64,000 nucleotides of DNA from assembly GCA_016271365.2 (NCBI GenBank), contig CM028136.1, forward strand, positions 465,990,001 through 466,054,000, written 5' to 3'. The position numbers were made by a program, and so were the translations under genes. Positions 22,650 to 32,970 of this stretch are shown here, piece after piece. Positions within the stretch are counted from its first letter, which is position 1. The number at the start of each line of letters is the position of its first letter. This DNA is from Neoceratodus forsteri (lineage: Eukaryota; Chordata; Ceratodontiformes; Ceratodontidae). Under the pieces are notes generated by a model that saw only the letters and a program-made list of their open reading frames with translations, was not told where the DNA came from and made no database searches.

Positions 22650-23100
22650 TAAAGTTGCACAAGAATTTACTGAAACAGCGGATGTTCGAGAGAAGCTCTT
22701 GCAGCAGGTAACACAATAAGGACTGTGGCCAGCAGGCAGCGGGACCCCTCGGAAAACTTCTAGCTAGCAGCGCCCCCCGATGTCAGCCCACCCCGTTACG
22801 TATGGTATATCCAGGGTGGGCGGTCCCCTGCATCCCTCAGTTCTCCCACTGGAGACTCTGGCATCGTTGATGGAAGGTGAACAGGAACAAAGAACCGAGC
22901 AAGTACCACAGCAGGCAACTGCAATGTTGCCAGTGCAAGACATGTGCAGTATAGAGACCTGAAGGGGGAAGGTGGGTGGGAAGCCATACCTGCGGCAACA
23001 GCTTCTCTCAAAGACCTACTGTTATGGTAAGTACTTACGTAACTGTACTATATCTTACTTCGAGAGTCAGCTCTTGCAACAGGTAACAATAAGGACCGAG
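22650..23100 (-). repeat. RITR and ICR of DIRS-alpha copy 5
   Basis: RITR from GTAAAGTTGCACAAGAATTT, including CTTCTAGCTAGCAGCG. ICR at about 22990-23095 with CTACTGTTATGGTAAGTACT followed by TCTTACTTCGAGAGTCAGCT, i.e. right-end complement joined to left-end complement. Confidence 0.7.
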
Positions 23101-23149
23101 TCCCAAGCAGTAAAGGAGACCCAGACAGGAATTGAGAGAAGGAAACAAA

Positions 23150-24437
23150 TGAAAGCCCACTGCTCAAGAGAGGAGTCCCTGCAGACCTGCGAGGCTGAAG
23201 CCCACTCTGCATCTGGAGGCAATGTCCAAGCTGTAGAGTCTAACAAATGCATGGACAGAGTTCCATGTTGCTGCTGCACAAATGTCCGCTGTAGACACAT
23301 TTCAAAGGGCGGCAAAAGATGCCACTACTCCCCTCGTAGAGTGACCCTTCACCGGGCCCGGCAATGGTATATCATACTTCTGGTAACAGAAAGTAATACA
23401 GTTAACCAGCTCTTTGAAAGAGTTTATCTGGTCACAGGTGCTCCCCTGATCCTGAGGGCAAAAGAAACAAAAATCTGATCCGAATGTCTACACCTCTAGT
23501 CCTAGAGAGGCAGAATCGCAAAATGCGACGTATGCCCAACGTGTGAAGAAAAGCCTCACCCCTTAAGAGTAATTGGGATAATAAACAGGAAGGTGGATGT
23601 CTTGATTAAGGGTCAACTCAGATACCACCTTCGGCAAAAACTCAGGATTGGTCCTCAAGGCCACCTGGTCCTTGTAGAAAATCAAAGATGGCTCCTTATA
23701 CATCAGGGCCTGAAGCCTAGAAACTCTTCGAGCAGAAGTAATAGCAACTAAAAATAATGATTTCCAAGAGAGGAAGCGAAGCACGCAATTCACAGCAGGT
23801 TCTAAAGGGGGTAGAATGAGGTTTTCCAGCATAAGTAGTAGGTCCCAGGGAGGGATGGGGTCTCTAATGGGGGGCTTCAAATGAAGAATACCCTTCAGGA
23901 AAGTCCGGGCTACTTCCAGCTGAACCACAGTTCTGCCCTGCACAGAGGTATGATGGGCAGAAATGTCTGAAAGCTGTATTTTAATGAAGGAGTAGTCCAA
24001 TCCAGAGTCCGAGAGGGACAGGAGATACTAGAGGATCGAGTTCACCGAACAGAGCAAAGGATCAAGGCGGCGGGCAGAAGCGCTTCTATTTCATGGCATA
24101 AGTGGCTCTGGTGGAAGGCTTTCTAGCTGCCACCAGAACAGTGGCCACCTTGTCAGAGACTCCAAAGCATGACCTGGCTAGGTCCTCAGGAGCCTTTCAT
24201 GGAGACGCAGTGACCAGAGGTTCAGATGGACCAGGGTCCCCTCGTCCTGAGAGAGCAGATGGAGTGCTCCGAGGCAGAGGAACCTGTGGTTAGGCTGCCA
24301 ACTGCTGCAACAGTGGAAACCAGATTTATCGTGGTCACAAAGGGGCCACGAGGATCATCTGTGCACCCTCTGCTTGCAGCTTCAGAAGCACCTTCTGGAA
24401 AGGCGGGAAGGAGGAAATGCTATAGAGGAAAGTATAG
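23150..24437 (-). pseudogene. DIRS-alpha copy 5 tyrosine recombinase and Dam-like tail
   Basis: The frame at 23563-24000 has LHLKPPIRDPIPPWDL, FLVAITSARRVSRLQAL and FLPKVVSELTLNQDIHLPV. The catalytic arginine is kept but ISEL is changed to VSRL. The C-terminal part at about 23070-23330 is in another frame and degraded. Upstream, 24180-24437 reads KVLLKLQAEGAQMILVAP, the end of the Dam-like domain, and stops at 24437 where copy 6 begins. Confidence 0.7.
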
Positions 24438-24650
24438 ATTACGTAAGAACTTACCGTAACAGTAGATCTTCGAGAGAGGCTCTTGCAGTAGGTAATTACA
24501 TATAGGACTGACACCGGCTGGCGGCAGGACCCCACGGAAAAATTTCTAGCTAGCAGTCCCTGGCGAGGGACCGCCCCCACGTCAGGTGACCCGCGTCATA
24601 CGACGTCAGTATAAAGGGGCGGTCCCGGACGCCCCGGACGAGAGAGAAGC
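24438..24650 (-). repeat. RITR of DIRS-alpha copy 6
   Basis: Starts at about 24438 (TTACGTAAGAACTTACCGTA) and includes CTCTTGCAGTAGGTAATTAC, CTAGCTAGCAGTCC and GTATAAAGG. Inverted counterpart of 30350-30536. Confidence 0.8.
24610..24617 (+). promoter_or_regulatory. TATA-like box in the RITR of alpha copy 6, pointing inward
   Basis: TATAAAGG in GTCAGTATAAAGGGGCGG. It is the mirror image of the LITR box at 30397 and faces into the recombinase from the 3' side, so any transcript would be antisense. This is inferred from motif and symmetry only. Confidence 0.35.
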
Positions 24651-24714
24651 AGATATTTTCCTCAATGGAAAAGGAGCTGAAAAAGCCTAGGGGGATGGAG
24701 GGCGGGAAGGTATT

Positions 24715-24830
24715 ACCTACTGCAAGAGCCTCTCTCGAAGATCTACTGTTACGGTAAGTTCTTACGTAACTGTATTACCTTACTTCGAGAGGGCTCTTGC
24801 AGTAGGTAATTACACATAGGATAGAAACCC
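24715..24830 (-). repeat. ICR of DIRS-alpha copy 6
   Basis: Bases 24715-24768 are the complement of the outer RITR (24438-24500). Bases 24770-24825, TTACTTCGAGAGGGCTCTTG onward to CACATAGGA, are the complement of the outer LITR (30492-30534). The two are joined as in a circularised element, the defining feature of DIRS replication. Confidence 0.85.
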
Positions 24831-24905
24831 AAGCAGTCTGGAACAAAAGAAAGGCACCGGGAGGAGGTATTACTCCAAGAAGTAGCAAAGAAAACCTAGC
24901 AAGTC

Positions 24906-26130
24906 TCAAGAAAGGAGGACTTGCAAGACCACTAACCTGAAGCCTGCTCTACGGCAAGAGGCAATGTCCAAATTGTAATGTTTAGTAAAGGTATGGACGG
25001 AAGTCCAAGTGGCGGCAGCACAGATGTCTGCCGCAGACACGTTCTTGAAACAAGCCTCAGAGGCTGCTACTCCACGAGTGGAGTGACCTCTGACTTGACC
25101 CGGTAGGGTCTTGTTGTACTTATCATAAACAGAAAGTGATGCAATGGGCCAACCATTTGATAGGCATTGCTTAGAAACAGCATTGCCTTCTCTTTTGTGA
25201 GCAAAAGAGACGAACAACTGATCAGTCTTTCTGAGATCCTTCATCCTATCGGTGTAGTATCTCAGAATCCTGTGAATATCCATGGTGTGGAGCAAGTATT
25301 CTCCTTGGTTGGAGTACTGCGTGAAAAAAGGCAGGTAATTCAACAGACTGATTTAAGGTAGACTCCGCTACCACCTTTGGGAGGAAGATAGGATTCATGC
25401 GAAGAGCGACTCGTTCTTTGTGAAAAATCAGATAAGGGATTTTGCACATCAGGGCCTGAAGCTCGGAAATTCTGCGAGTGGAGGTAATGGCCACCAAGAA
25501 AAGCGTCTTCCACGACAAAAACTTCAAGTCTGCGGAAGCCGCAGGCTCAAAGGGAGGAAGAGTAAGTTTCTCGAGGACGAAGTTTAAGTCCCAAGGGGGA
25601 GCTGGAGTCCGGACAGGGGGCCTGAGATGAAGGACCCCTCTGAGAAAAGTTTTAGATACCTCCAGTTGGGCAAATGCCTTATCAGTGAAAGGGACATGGT
25701 AGGCTGAAATAGCCGCCATATGGACTTTCAAAGAGGAGTGACTGAGACCCAGGTCGAAAAGATGACGCATGTAATCAAGGAGAATAGTCACGGGGCAGGA
25801 AAAGGGCTCCACGTTCCTGGACACAGCCCAGATGGAAAATCTTTTCCATTTCATGGCGTAGGTGGACCTAGTAGAGGGTTTTCTAGCCTCCACCAGAATC
25901 TCAGCCACCTTAGGAGAAATGCCAAAGCGAGATTGAGCTAGGTCTGCAGGAGCCATGCATGAAGTTGAAGGGACTTGAGTCCTGGATGGACGAGGGTCCC
26001 CTGATCCTGGGTCAGCAATCCTGGAGATAGAGGAAGAGGAGGAACCTCTGAGTATTGTTGTAGAAGAGAAAACCAGATTTGCCTGGGCCAGAAAGGAGCG
26101 ATCAGAATCATTCTCGCTCCTTCCAAAGGA
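24906..26130 (-). pseudogene. DIRS-alpha copy 6 tyrosine recombinase
   Basis: Site-specific recombinase expected to insert the circular DNA. An N-terminal STRSTYAMKWKRFSIW box lies near 25860, the catalytic arginine in ITSTRRISELQAL near 25480, HSTRG near 25090 and HYNLD, with the tyrosine nucleophile, near 24985. The frame breaks once near 25300-25340, around the LPAFF motif, so the protein is split into two overlapping frames. Other catalytic residues look intact. Confidence 0.8.
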
Positions 26131-27660
26131 AGTTTCTGCAGCACACGAGGGACCAGAGGAATTGGGGGAAAAGCATAGACGAATCTGTCCTTCCAGCTTA
26201 GAGATACAGCGTCGCTCCAGAAAGCGCCTCGCTCTGGAGCGAGCAAGCAAAGGTTGGAAGCTTTGCGTTTTGGGATGAGGCGAACAGGTCTATCTGAGGA
26301 GTCCCCCAAATCTGGAAGATGCTTTTTAGAACTTTTTCGTCCAGTTCCCACTCATGTGGTAGAGCCGACGAGCGACTTAGCCTGTCTGCCAGGACACTGT
26401 CGACTCCCAGAACATGGATCGCCGTGAGGTGAACGTTGTGAAGCGTTGCCCATTCCCAAACCCTCATCGCTTCCCTGCACAGCGGGTAGGAGAGAGTCCC
26501 TCCCTGCTTGTTGATGTACCACACCACACACATGTTGTCCGTTTGGACAGCTAGGTGACCGGGAATGATGTATTGGTGAAGGGCCTGGAGAGCATAAAGC
26601 ACTGCTCGAAGCTCGAGCACGCTGATGTGGAGAACTAACTCCAGTTTTGACCATAGGCCCTGGGTTCGGTGAGGACCCAGATGGGCTCCCCAACCTTCGC
26701 CTGAAGCGTCCGTGGTCAGAGTCTGATCGGGGGGAGGATGAAAAAAGGGGACCCCCCGGAATAGGTTCTCTCAAACCATCCACCATTGCAAGTCTCTTAC
26801 CATCAGCGAGGAGATCAGAACCAGATGACCTAGGTCTACCTGTTGATCCCACTGAGAGCGGAGAGTCCACCGAGAGATTCTCATGTGGAAGCGCCCGAGC
26901 GGAACCGATGGGATGGCGCGCCATAAGCCCCAGTGAGGCAGAGCACCGACTTGGAACCCTCCAGTATTCCGATAGAAGGGAAATGTGGGACTGGAGGGAG
27001 GCCCCCCTGTCCGGAGGCAGGAAGGCCCTGCAGATTGTCGTATTGAGGATTGCCCCGATGAACTGGAGTCTCTGAGAAGGATCCAGGTGAGACTTGGAAT
27101 GGCTGATGGTGATACCCAGGCCAGTGAAAACCTGCTGGGTGAGGGAGAGGAAATGCAGGAGTTCCTCCTGGACAGGGCCGCCAGGAGCCAGTCGTCCTAG
27201 GTAAGGAAAACCTGAACTCCCAAAGTACGCAGGTGGGCCACTACCACCGCCAGGCATTTGGTAAAGACTCGGGGAGCCGAGGAAAGACCAAAAGGGAGCG
27301 CCCGGAATTGGTAGTGGTCCCCTTGGAACGCAAACCTGAGGTACTTTCGGTGCGAAGGGCGAATGGGGATGTGCAGGTACGCATATCCAGTGCACAAAGC
27401 CACTGGCCCGGCCGAAGCAGGGGTAAGAGGGTTTGAAGGGAGAGCATCCTGAACCTCTTGTACTCCATGTATAGGTTCAGGGAGCTGAGATCGAGAATGG
27501 GTCTGAGATCTCCCATCTTCTTTGGTACAAGGAAGAAATGGGAATAGTAACCAGTCCAGTGGAGGTGAGGGGGGACGGGCTCTATAGCCTGCTTCGCAAG
27601 GAGAGCAGAGATTTTTCCTCGACCAAAGGAAGATGGTCACTTGAGTAAGAGGAGTTCACA
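26131..27660 (-). pseudogene. DIRS-alpha copy 6 RT-RNase H-Dam-like region
   Basis: RT (about 26900-27640) has YQFRALPFGLSSAPRVFTKC. The YLDD box reads T-stop-DD near 27190, abolishing catalysis. RNase H (about 26400-26720) keeps TTDASGEGWGAHL, VLELRAVLYAL and VQTDNMCVVWYINKQGG, so its acidic residues are present. The Dam-like domain (about 26130-26330) has PQIDLFASSQNAKLP, then VYAFPP and MILIAPFWPRQIWF. Frames change several times upstream of RNase H. Confidence 0.8.
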
Positions 27661-27699
27661 TGGAGGTTTCTGCAGAAACTCTATGGCGTGCCCCTCTGC

Positions 27700-30244
27700 T
27701 ATGATCTGAAGCACCCATAAATCCGATGTGATCCTCTCCCAACCCGGAAGGTGGAGGGAGAATCTCCCTTCTACCGGTTCCTCCGGGGCGTCCGGAGGCG
27801 GTGGGAGAGGGAAGGAGTCAGGTGGTGTGAGGCAGCGCGCAGCTGGGGCACCCATTGCTTTTATGGGGGCGGGGTCTGGCAGCTGGGGCCAGACGTTAGT
27901 GGCCCGCCTTCCTGAAGTTTCGCTGAGGCCGGCTGCAAAGGGACGGCGCTGGGGGATGGGGACGGCACACTGAATCAACAGACTGCGGGCCATCCCTCTC
28001 CTGCAAGTCAGTGATGATGTCCTTGACATCACCGCCGAAAAGCACAGAACCCCTGAAAGGTGCTTCTTGAACTGCTGACTGCACCTCTGGGACCAGACCT
28101 GACATACGGAGCCATGCATGACGCCGAAGACTTACGGCGAACGCAGAGCTCCGTCCTGCGGTGTCCACTGCATCGTAGGTCGTCCTCAGAATAGGACTGG
28201 CCAAACGAGCAGAACGGACCAGGTCGGCTAACTCCTGTTTGACTTGGGAGTCAGGCAAGGAGTCAATCTTAGATTCCGCCTGGGTAAGGACAGCCTTCTG
28301 GTAATCCCCCATATGTGCTACATAATTTAGGGCCCTGATCCCCAGTGTGGAAGAAGCATAGATCTTCCTTCCATACTGATCCAGAAGGCGAGATTCCTTA
28401 TCCGGGGGAGACGAGCTCAAATGTTTCGGGTGTGCAGACCGGCCGTGAGCGGCGCTAATCACAACCGAGTCTGCACGGAGTGAGAGTCTAAAAGTCTCAC
28501 ACCTCCGAGCCTGGTATAGCCTGTTGGACTTCGAGGAAGAGGCTAAGCATGCGGTTGTTTCCAAATAGTGGAAACAAGGTGGGTGTGAGGCTCGATCCAG
28601 GGTGGCACTAGAGTAAGAGCCGTAAGGGCTAAGTCCAGATGTTTGGCGAGTTTAACTCGTTGAGGATCTGGCTCTAAGGAACGCCACTGATGGACTTCCT
28701 GGATCTTCCTGAGCAACTCCGTGAAGGAAGGATCCTCCAGAGGAGTCCTCGGCCGGGGCTTGGACGGACAGCGCGGCTCGTCGTCTTTCTCGGAACACCC
28801 ATCGGAGGCCTCCGAGCAGTCCGGAGAGAAGAAGAAGAAGAATTGAGCAGAGTAAGACTCCCTGACCGCCTAGGGGAGGAACGGGATCCTTAGGGGATCT
28901 CGAACGCGGTCCTGCCCCCTGATCCCGAGGGAAGAGCCGGTAATCCGGAGGCGGAGAGGGAGTGTGCCGTCTGGGGCGTACAGGAGCCGGGGGTTGCACC
29001 ATCGTCGTAAGATGGCTCTCAACTTCCTTGGTGAGCTGAGCCTTGGCCTCAGCCCACCAGGAGGCCAGAGTCTCCTGGAGATCCACCGGCGGCCCGGGGG
29101 GCGGTGGAGGAGGAGGTGGGGATAGCTGGACGGTGCAAGAGTATCCATAACCCGGCGCGGCGTCGAGGAGTCTGCGCCGGGTACTGCGGCGCAGGATACT
29201 GTGGACCTGGGAAAACCGGCGTCGGATAGGACAGCGGATACCCAGGCACTGGAGGAGCTGCCGGAGCAGACAGCCCAGTCGGGAACTCCACGGGCGGAAC
29301 AACTGTGATAGGCCCATGGGGTGGAGGGCCCGATGGAAGGGGAATATCCCTTGCCGGTGTCGGAGCCGGCTCTGTAGGAGGATCAGACAGTAACTCAGGA
29401 TCCCGAGCCTCGTCCGGGGACGGAGGAGAAAAATCCCCGGGGTCAGGCAGGGGGGCACTCGGGCTCTCCTGTCGGCAGCGAAGGCTGCGGGGAACCTGGT
29501 ATGGCAGACGTGGCAGGGTCTGATGTAGGCTCCATAGCCCGGCACACGCCGGAGAAGGCTTCTATTGTGACTTAGGGGCAGAGAGTCCCGGCGGAGTCCA
29601 GATGGAGCCGGCGTCCGACTTCGGGGGTCCCTCGTCAGAGACGGGCCGAGGATGAGAAGAGGCCCGGTCCGATGGAGACACTGCCGTGCGCCGCCCCGAA
29701 GGGTTGGGCGTCTTAGCGACCTTCTCCCGGTGGACGTCGGAGGAGCAGACGTCCGGCTTATGGGAGGCGCCCGCACCAGCAGGCCGCAAGTCTGAGGCGG
29801 TACTGGGGGCTGGAGCCCCCTTTTGCCCGGAGGCACCCGCAGGCTCGAACGCGAACCTAAGGGGCGGGCCGACACCTCCTCCAAAGCCTTGAGGCTGCCG
29901 TCAGGCGATCCCCCGAGTGGATTGCTATTTGGCCACGACCGCCAGAGTCAGGAGGAGGAGGCCTTCTGCCAGTGCCTTTCCTTGTCCTGCTTTGTGCCCT
30001 TCAGGGAGGTCGATGCTCGCCGAAGTTTCTTCAACTCCTTCTCCATTGCGGACATCATCTTCTTGAGGAGATGGGCTTTGAGAGACTGCTGGCGTCGTCT
30101 GCGGGTGGCCGTGTTGAAATGAAGGCAGTGCGGACACTTGTCGACCACGTGGTCGGGGCCTAAACAGAAAAGGCAGAGGGAGTGACCGTCTTTGTGAGGC
30201 AGTTGGGCGCCGCACGAGTCGCACTTATTTTTTGAAGGGGACAT
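27700..30244 (-). pseudogene. DIRS-alpha copy 6 gag
   Basis: Starts at ATG 30244 (MSPSKNKCDSCG). The first 40 residues hold a Cys/His cluster: C8, C11, H21, C24, C27, H32, C37, C40. Polyproline and DLQETLASWWAEAKAQL follow near 29000-29100. The capsid-like part, about 27900-28560, is in one frame with DKESRLLDQYGRKIYAS, YVAHMGDYQKAV and SWLRMSG-type blocks. At least two frameshifts separate these parts. The cluster differs from alpha7 in spacing, so this is a distinct subfamily. Confidence 0.75.
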
Positions 30245-30536
30245 ATACCAACGTTCACCTGACGATAAAACATACAAAATACTGAAACTTTTCGGAAAAC
30301 CGATCATGGTAGCAGATGACGATATAGAACTTCACTGCGAGACGCTGCAACGAGCTGACGGCGGAAAGAATCGAAGGCGGGCGTCTGGGACCCGCCTTTA
30401 TACCGAAGTCGTATGACGCCAGTCACCTGATGTGGGCGGTCCTCGCAGGGACTGCTACTTAGAGTTTTCGGTCTCTGACACCGCGCATCAGTCCTTTATG
30501 TAATTATTTACTGCAAGAGCCCTCTCGAAGTAAGAT
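30245..30536 (-). repeat. LITR and leader of DIRS-alpha copy 6
   Basis: Outer end CTCTCGAAGTAAGAT at 30522-30536; inner part carries the TATA-like box and the gag leader. Directly abuts the RITR of copy 7. Confidence 0.8.
30397..30404 (-). promoter_or_regulatory. TATA-like box in the LITR of alpha copy 6
   Basis: TATAAAGG on the minus strand about 155 bases upstream of the gag ATG at 30244, preceded by a GGTGACTGGCGTCATACGAC stretch. The position and its conservation in both ITRs suggest the core promoter of the element. Confidence 0.45.
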
Positions 30537-31010
30537 GTACAGTTACGTAACAACTTACCGTAACAGTAGAGCTTCGAGAACAGCTCTTGCAGCAGGTTAC
30601 ACCATTAGGACTGAAGCCGGCAGGCGCCAGGACCCCACGGAAATTTTCTAGCTAGCAGTCTTCAGCAGGGACCACCTCCGACGTCAGTCCAACCCCCGAC
30701 GTCGGGCGTAGTACATAAGGAGGCGGTCCCCCCATAATCCTCAGTTCTCCTGCCGGAGACTCCCGGCCGCTGGATGACATCAGAAGAGGAGACCGAGGAT
30801 CCACCACCAGGTGGCAAAACAAGTAAATAGGAATGTCCCATCTAATGAGATGGGTGCTTGACTCCGACCTACCTCCAGCGGGGATGGTGGGAGGGAAGGT
30901 ACCTGCTGTAAGAGCTGTTCTCGAAGATCTACTGTTACGGTAAGTTCTTACGTAACTGTACTATCTGACTTCAAGATGCAGCTCTTGCAGCGGGTTACAC
31001 CACTAGGACT
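30537..31010 (-). repeat. RITR and ICR of DIRS-alpha copy 7
   Basis: RITR starts GTACAGTTACGTAACAACTT and includes TTTTCTAGCTAGCAGTC. The ICR at about 30905-31010 joins CTCGAAGATCTACTGTTACG to GACTTCAAGATGCAGCTCTT and GGGTTACACCACTAGGACTG, complements of the two ends. Confidence 0.8.
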
Positions 31011-31119
31011 GATTTCCAAGCAGTAGTGGCAATCATGCACCATCGGAAGGAGGAAGGTAGAGATCTCGAGGAAACTCGAGCCTAGGATAGAAGTCCCTGA
31101 AGGACAGCTAGACCGAACC

Positions 31120-31561
31120 CCGCTCTTCGCCTCGATGCAATGTCCAGACTGTAATGCCTGATAAAGGTATGCACAGAGCTCCAAGTAGCTGCAGCGCAAA
31201 TAGCTGAGGTGGAGACGTTCTTTTAACGCCACAAAGGAAGTAGCCACCCTTCTTGTGGAATGACCGTTGACCGCACCCGGTAAGGGTTTATTATTCTTCT
31301 CATAACAGAAAGTAATGCACTGGATGAGCCACCTAGAAAGCGACTGCTTCGAGACAGGAGCTCCCTTCATCCTGTGGGCAAAGGAGACAAAAAGTTGGTC
31401 CGACTTTCGGTGCTGTTTGGTTCTGGTCAGGTAGTATCTGAGGCACCTGTGCACGTCTAGGGTGTGTAGAATTACACCCTCGATTAGAGTACTTTGGAAA
31501 ATACACTGGTAGATAGATATCCTGATTAAGGGTAAGAGCCGAGACCACCTTAGGCAAAAAA
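31120..31561 (-). pseudogene. DIRS-alpha copy 7 recombinase, C-terminal piece
   Basis: Reads LPKVVSALTLNQDIYLPVYF, HTLDVHRCLRYYL, SDQLFVSFAHRM and GHSTRRVATS. HxxR is kept, then a frameshift follows near 31220, so the terminal tyrosine motif is out of frame. Joins the piece at 35999-36560 once beta2 is removed. Confidence 0.75.
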
Positions 31562-31770
31562 GGAAAATTACGTACCTACCGTAATTCTTGATCTTCTCTT
31601 GTATCTTCACCATTCATTACTTACTGGGTGTAAGCCGAGGCGACCCGTCACGGAACTTTTTTTTTTTTTTAAAAGTCTTGCCTAACGGCACCGCCTCGAG
31701 AGCGACGCTCATGCGACAAGGGCGGCCGCTAGTAGCGACCGACTCCTCCTCCAACTCAGTTCTGTGAGCC
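31562..31770 (-). repeat. RITR of DIRS-beta copy 2
   Basis: Starts GGAAAATTACGTACCTACCG; contains TTACTGGGTGTAAGCCGAGG and GTCACGGAAC followed by a T-run. Inverted match to 35805-35998. Confidence 0.8.
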
Positions 31771-32970
31771 GGAGAGGCAAAAATGAAAGCAGAAAATATA
31801 GATAGCGAGGCAAGATAGCCGAGGGATAGCAAAGCAAGGAAGAATGAACTGAAAAGGAATAAGCCGATGGAGGAAGGACAGAGGAGATAAGAACATCCCT
31901 AGCCTAGGGAGTGCAGGGCCTCATTACCTGGGCGACTTTGGAGAGAGAGATGAGTAAGAAATGAGAAAATAGAAGAAGAAGAAGAAAGAGAGAGAGAGAT
32001 GGGATGTTGAAGGGACCAGAATGCCGAACAGCATAGTTAGCTTGTAGCTGAAGGCTCGACTAAAGGGGAAGCAAGAATCCCGGAGACAGAGCTGAAGAGA
32101 AGGTTCACCAACCCGCTAGACAGACTCAGGAGGGCATAGTCCTCATCTTCAAGATGCCATTGTTCTTGACACCCACCCCGGCTCCTGGCATGGAAGGCCT
32201 TTAACTGGAGGACAGCCGAGGAGGGAGAATAAACCCAGCAGCATGAGAGCGCTGCTCAGGGGTTTAGAAATGGAAAATGTAAGCCTTTCAGGCTGCCCAA
32301 GATAGAAACAGGACTCAGACTGACTGGCTAAGGCCGCCAAGGCTTAGGCTGGCTAAGATTGGATATGGTCAGCAGAGCTCTACTGTAAAATTGTCCAGGA
32401 GGAACTTAAAGGGAGAAACCACTTAGCAAAACAGCGAGAAGGATAGCCTACCTTCATTTGCCTTCTTGTTTGATTTCTCCTTTTTTTTTTTTTTTTTAAC
32501 AGATAAAAATTTTTTTTTTTTTTTTAACTAGATGCATGACCCAGATACCAAGATGCCTATAGCAGTCGGAGAGAGTTCCCTCAGCATTTTTTTTTTTTTT
32601 TTTTAGAAGAGAAAGAACAGACGTGACTGCGCCTCTGCTCTGCAAGGCAAGAATAGAGGGGATTAGATTTCAGGGCAACTATCTGAACACGGGATTGCAG
32701 GATCAAAACTGAATAGCCTGAGCCAGGCCAAACAACCTCAGAGGTATCTTGCCATAAGAATAGCAAGAGATAGTTGTGCAGTCTGATCGCCAATGCAATC
32801 ATGAGATGGCCCATGAATCTAAGAGTAAATAATTTTTCTGGATTTAACCCCCGAATTTTTTTTTTTTTGGGAAAATATTTTCCTATATTTTTATATAAAT
32901 GCAGAGAGAGGAAGGAGACGGGAGGTGGAGAAGCCACAGGAAGAGGCCACTGAGGGATGGTGGTGGTGGT
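31771..32970 (-). other. Non-coding spacer of DIRS-beta copy 2
   Basis: No domain recognised. The plus strand is A/G-rich with long T runs near 32480, 32512, 32588 and 32860 and a GAAGAAGAAGAAAGAGAGAG stretch near 31975. The first 150 bases beside the RITR resemble beta copy 4 near 62680-62830 (AATAAGCCGA.GGAGGA, GAGTGCAGGGCC). Confidence 0.6.

Larger units (their letters stand above)
24438..30536 (-). mobile_element. DIRS-alpha copy 6, full length
   Basis: A 6.1-kb element with all parts in order: LITR (to 30536), gag (from 30244), RT, RNase H, Dam-like domain, YR (24906-26130), ICR (24715-24830) and RITR (from 24438). ITRs share about 180 bases, including CTGGCGAGGGACCGCC and TCATACGAC.TC.GTATAAAGG variants. 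The RT carries a stop in the catalytic box, so it is dead as an autonomous element. Confidence 0.85.

Noticed and set aside
24438..24830. Hairpin-like short inverted-repeat element (MITE)
   Set aside because: It is the RITR plus ICR of alpha6; the second half of the ICR matches the distant LITR at 30.5 kb, which a stand-alone MITE would not explain.
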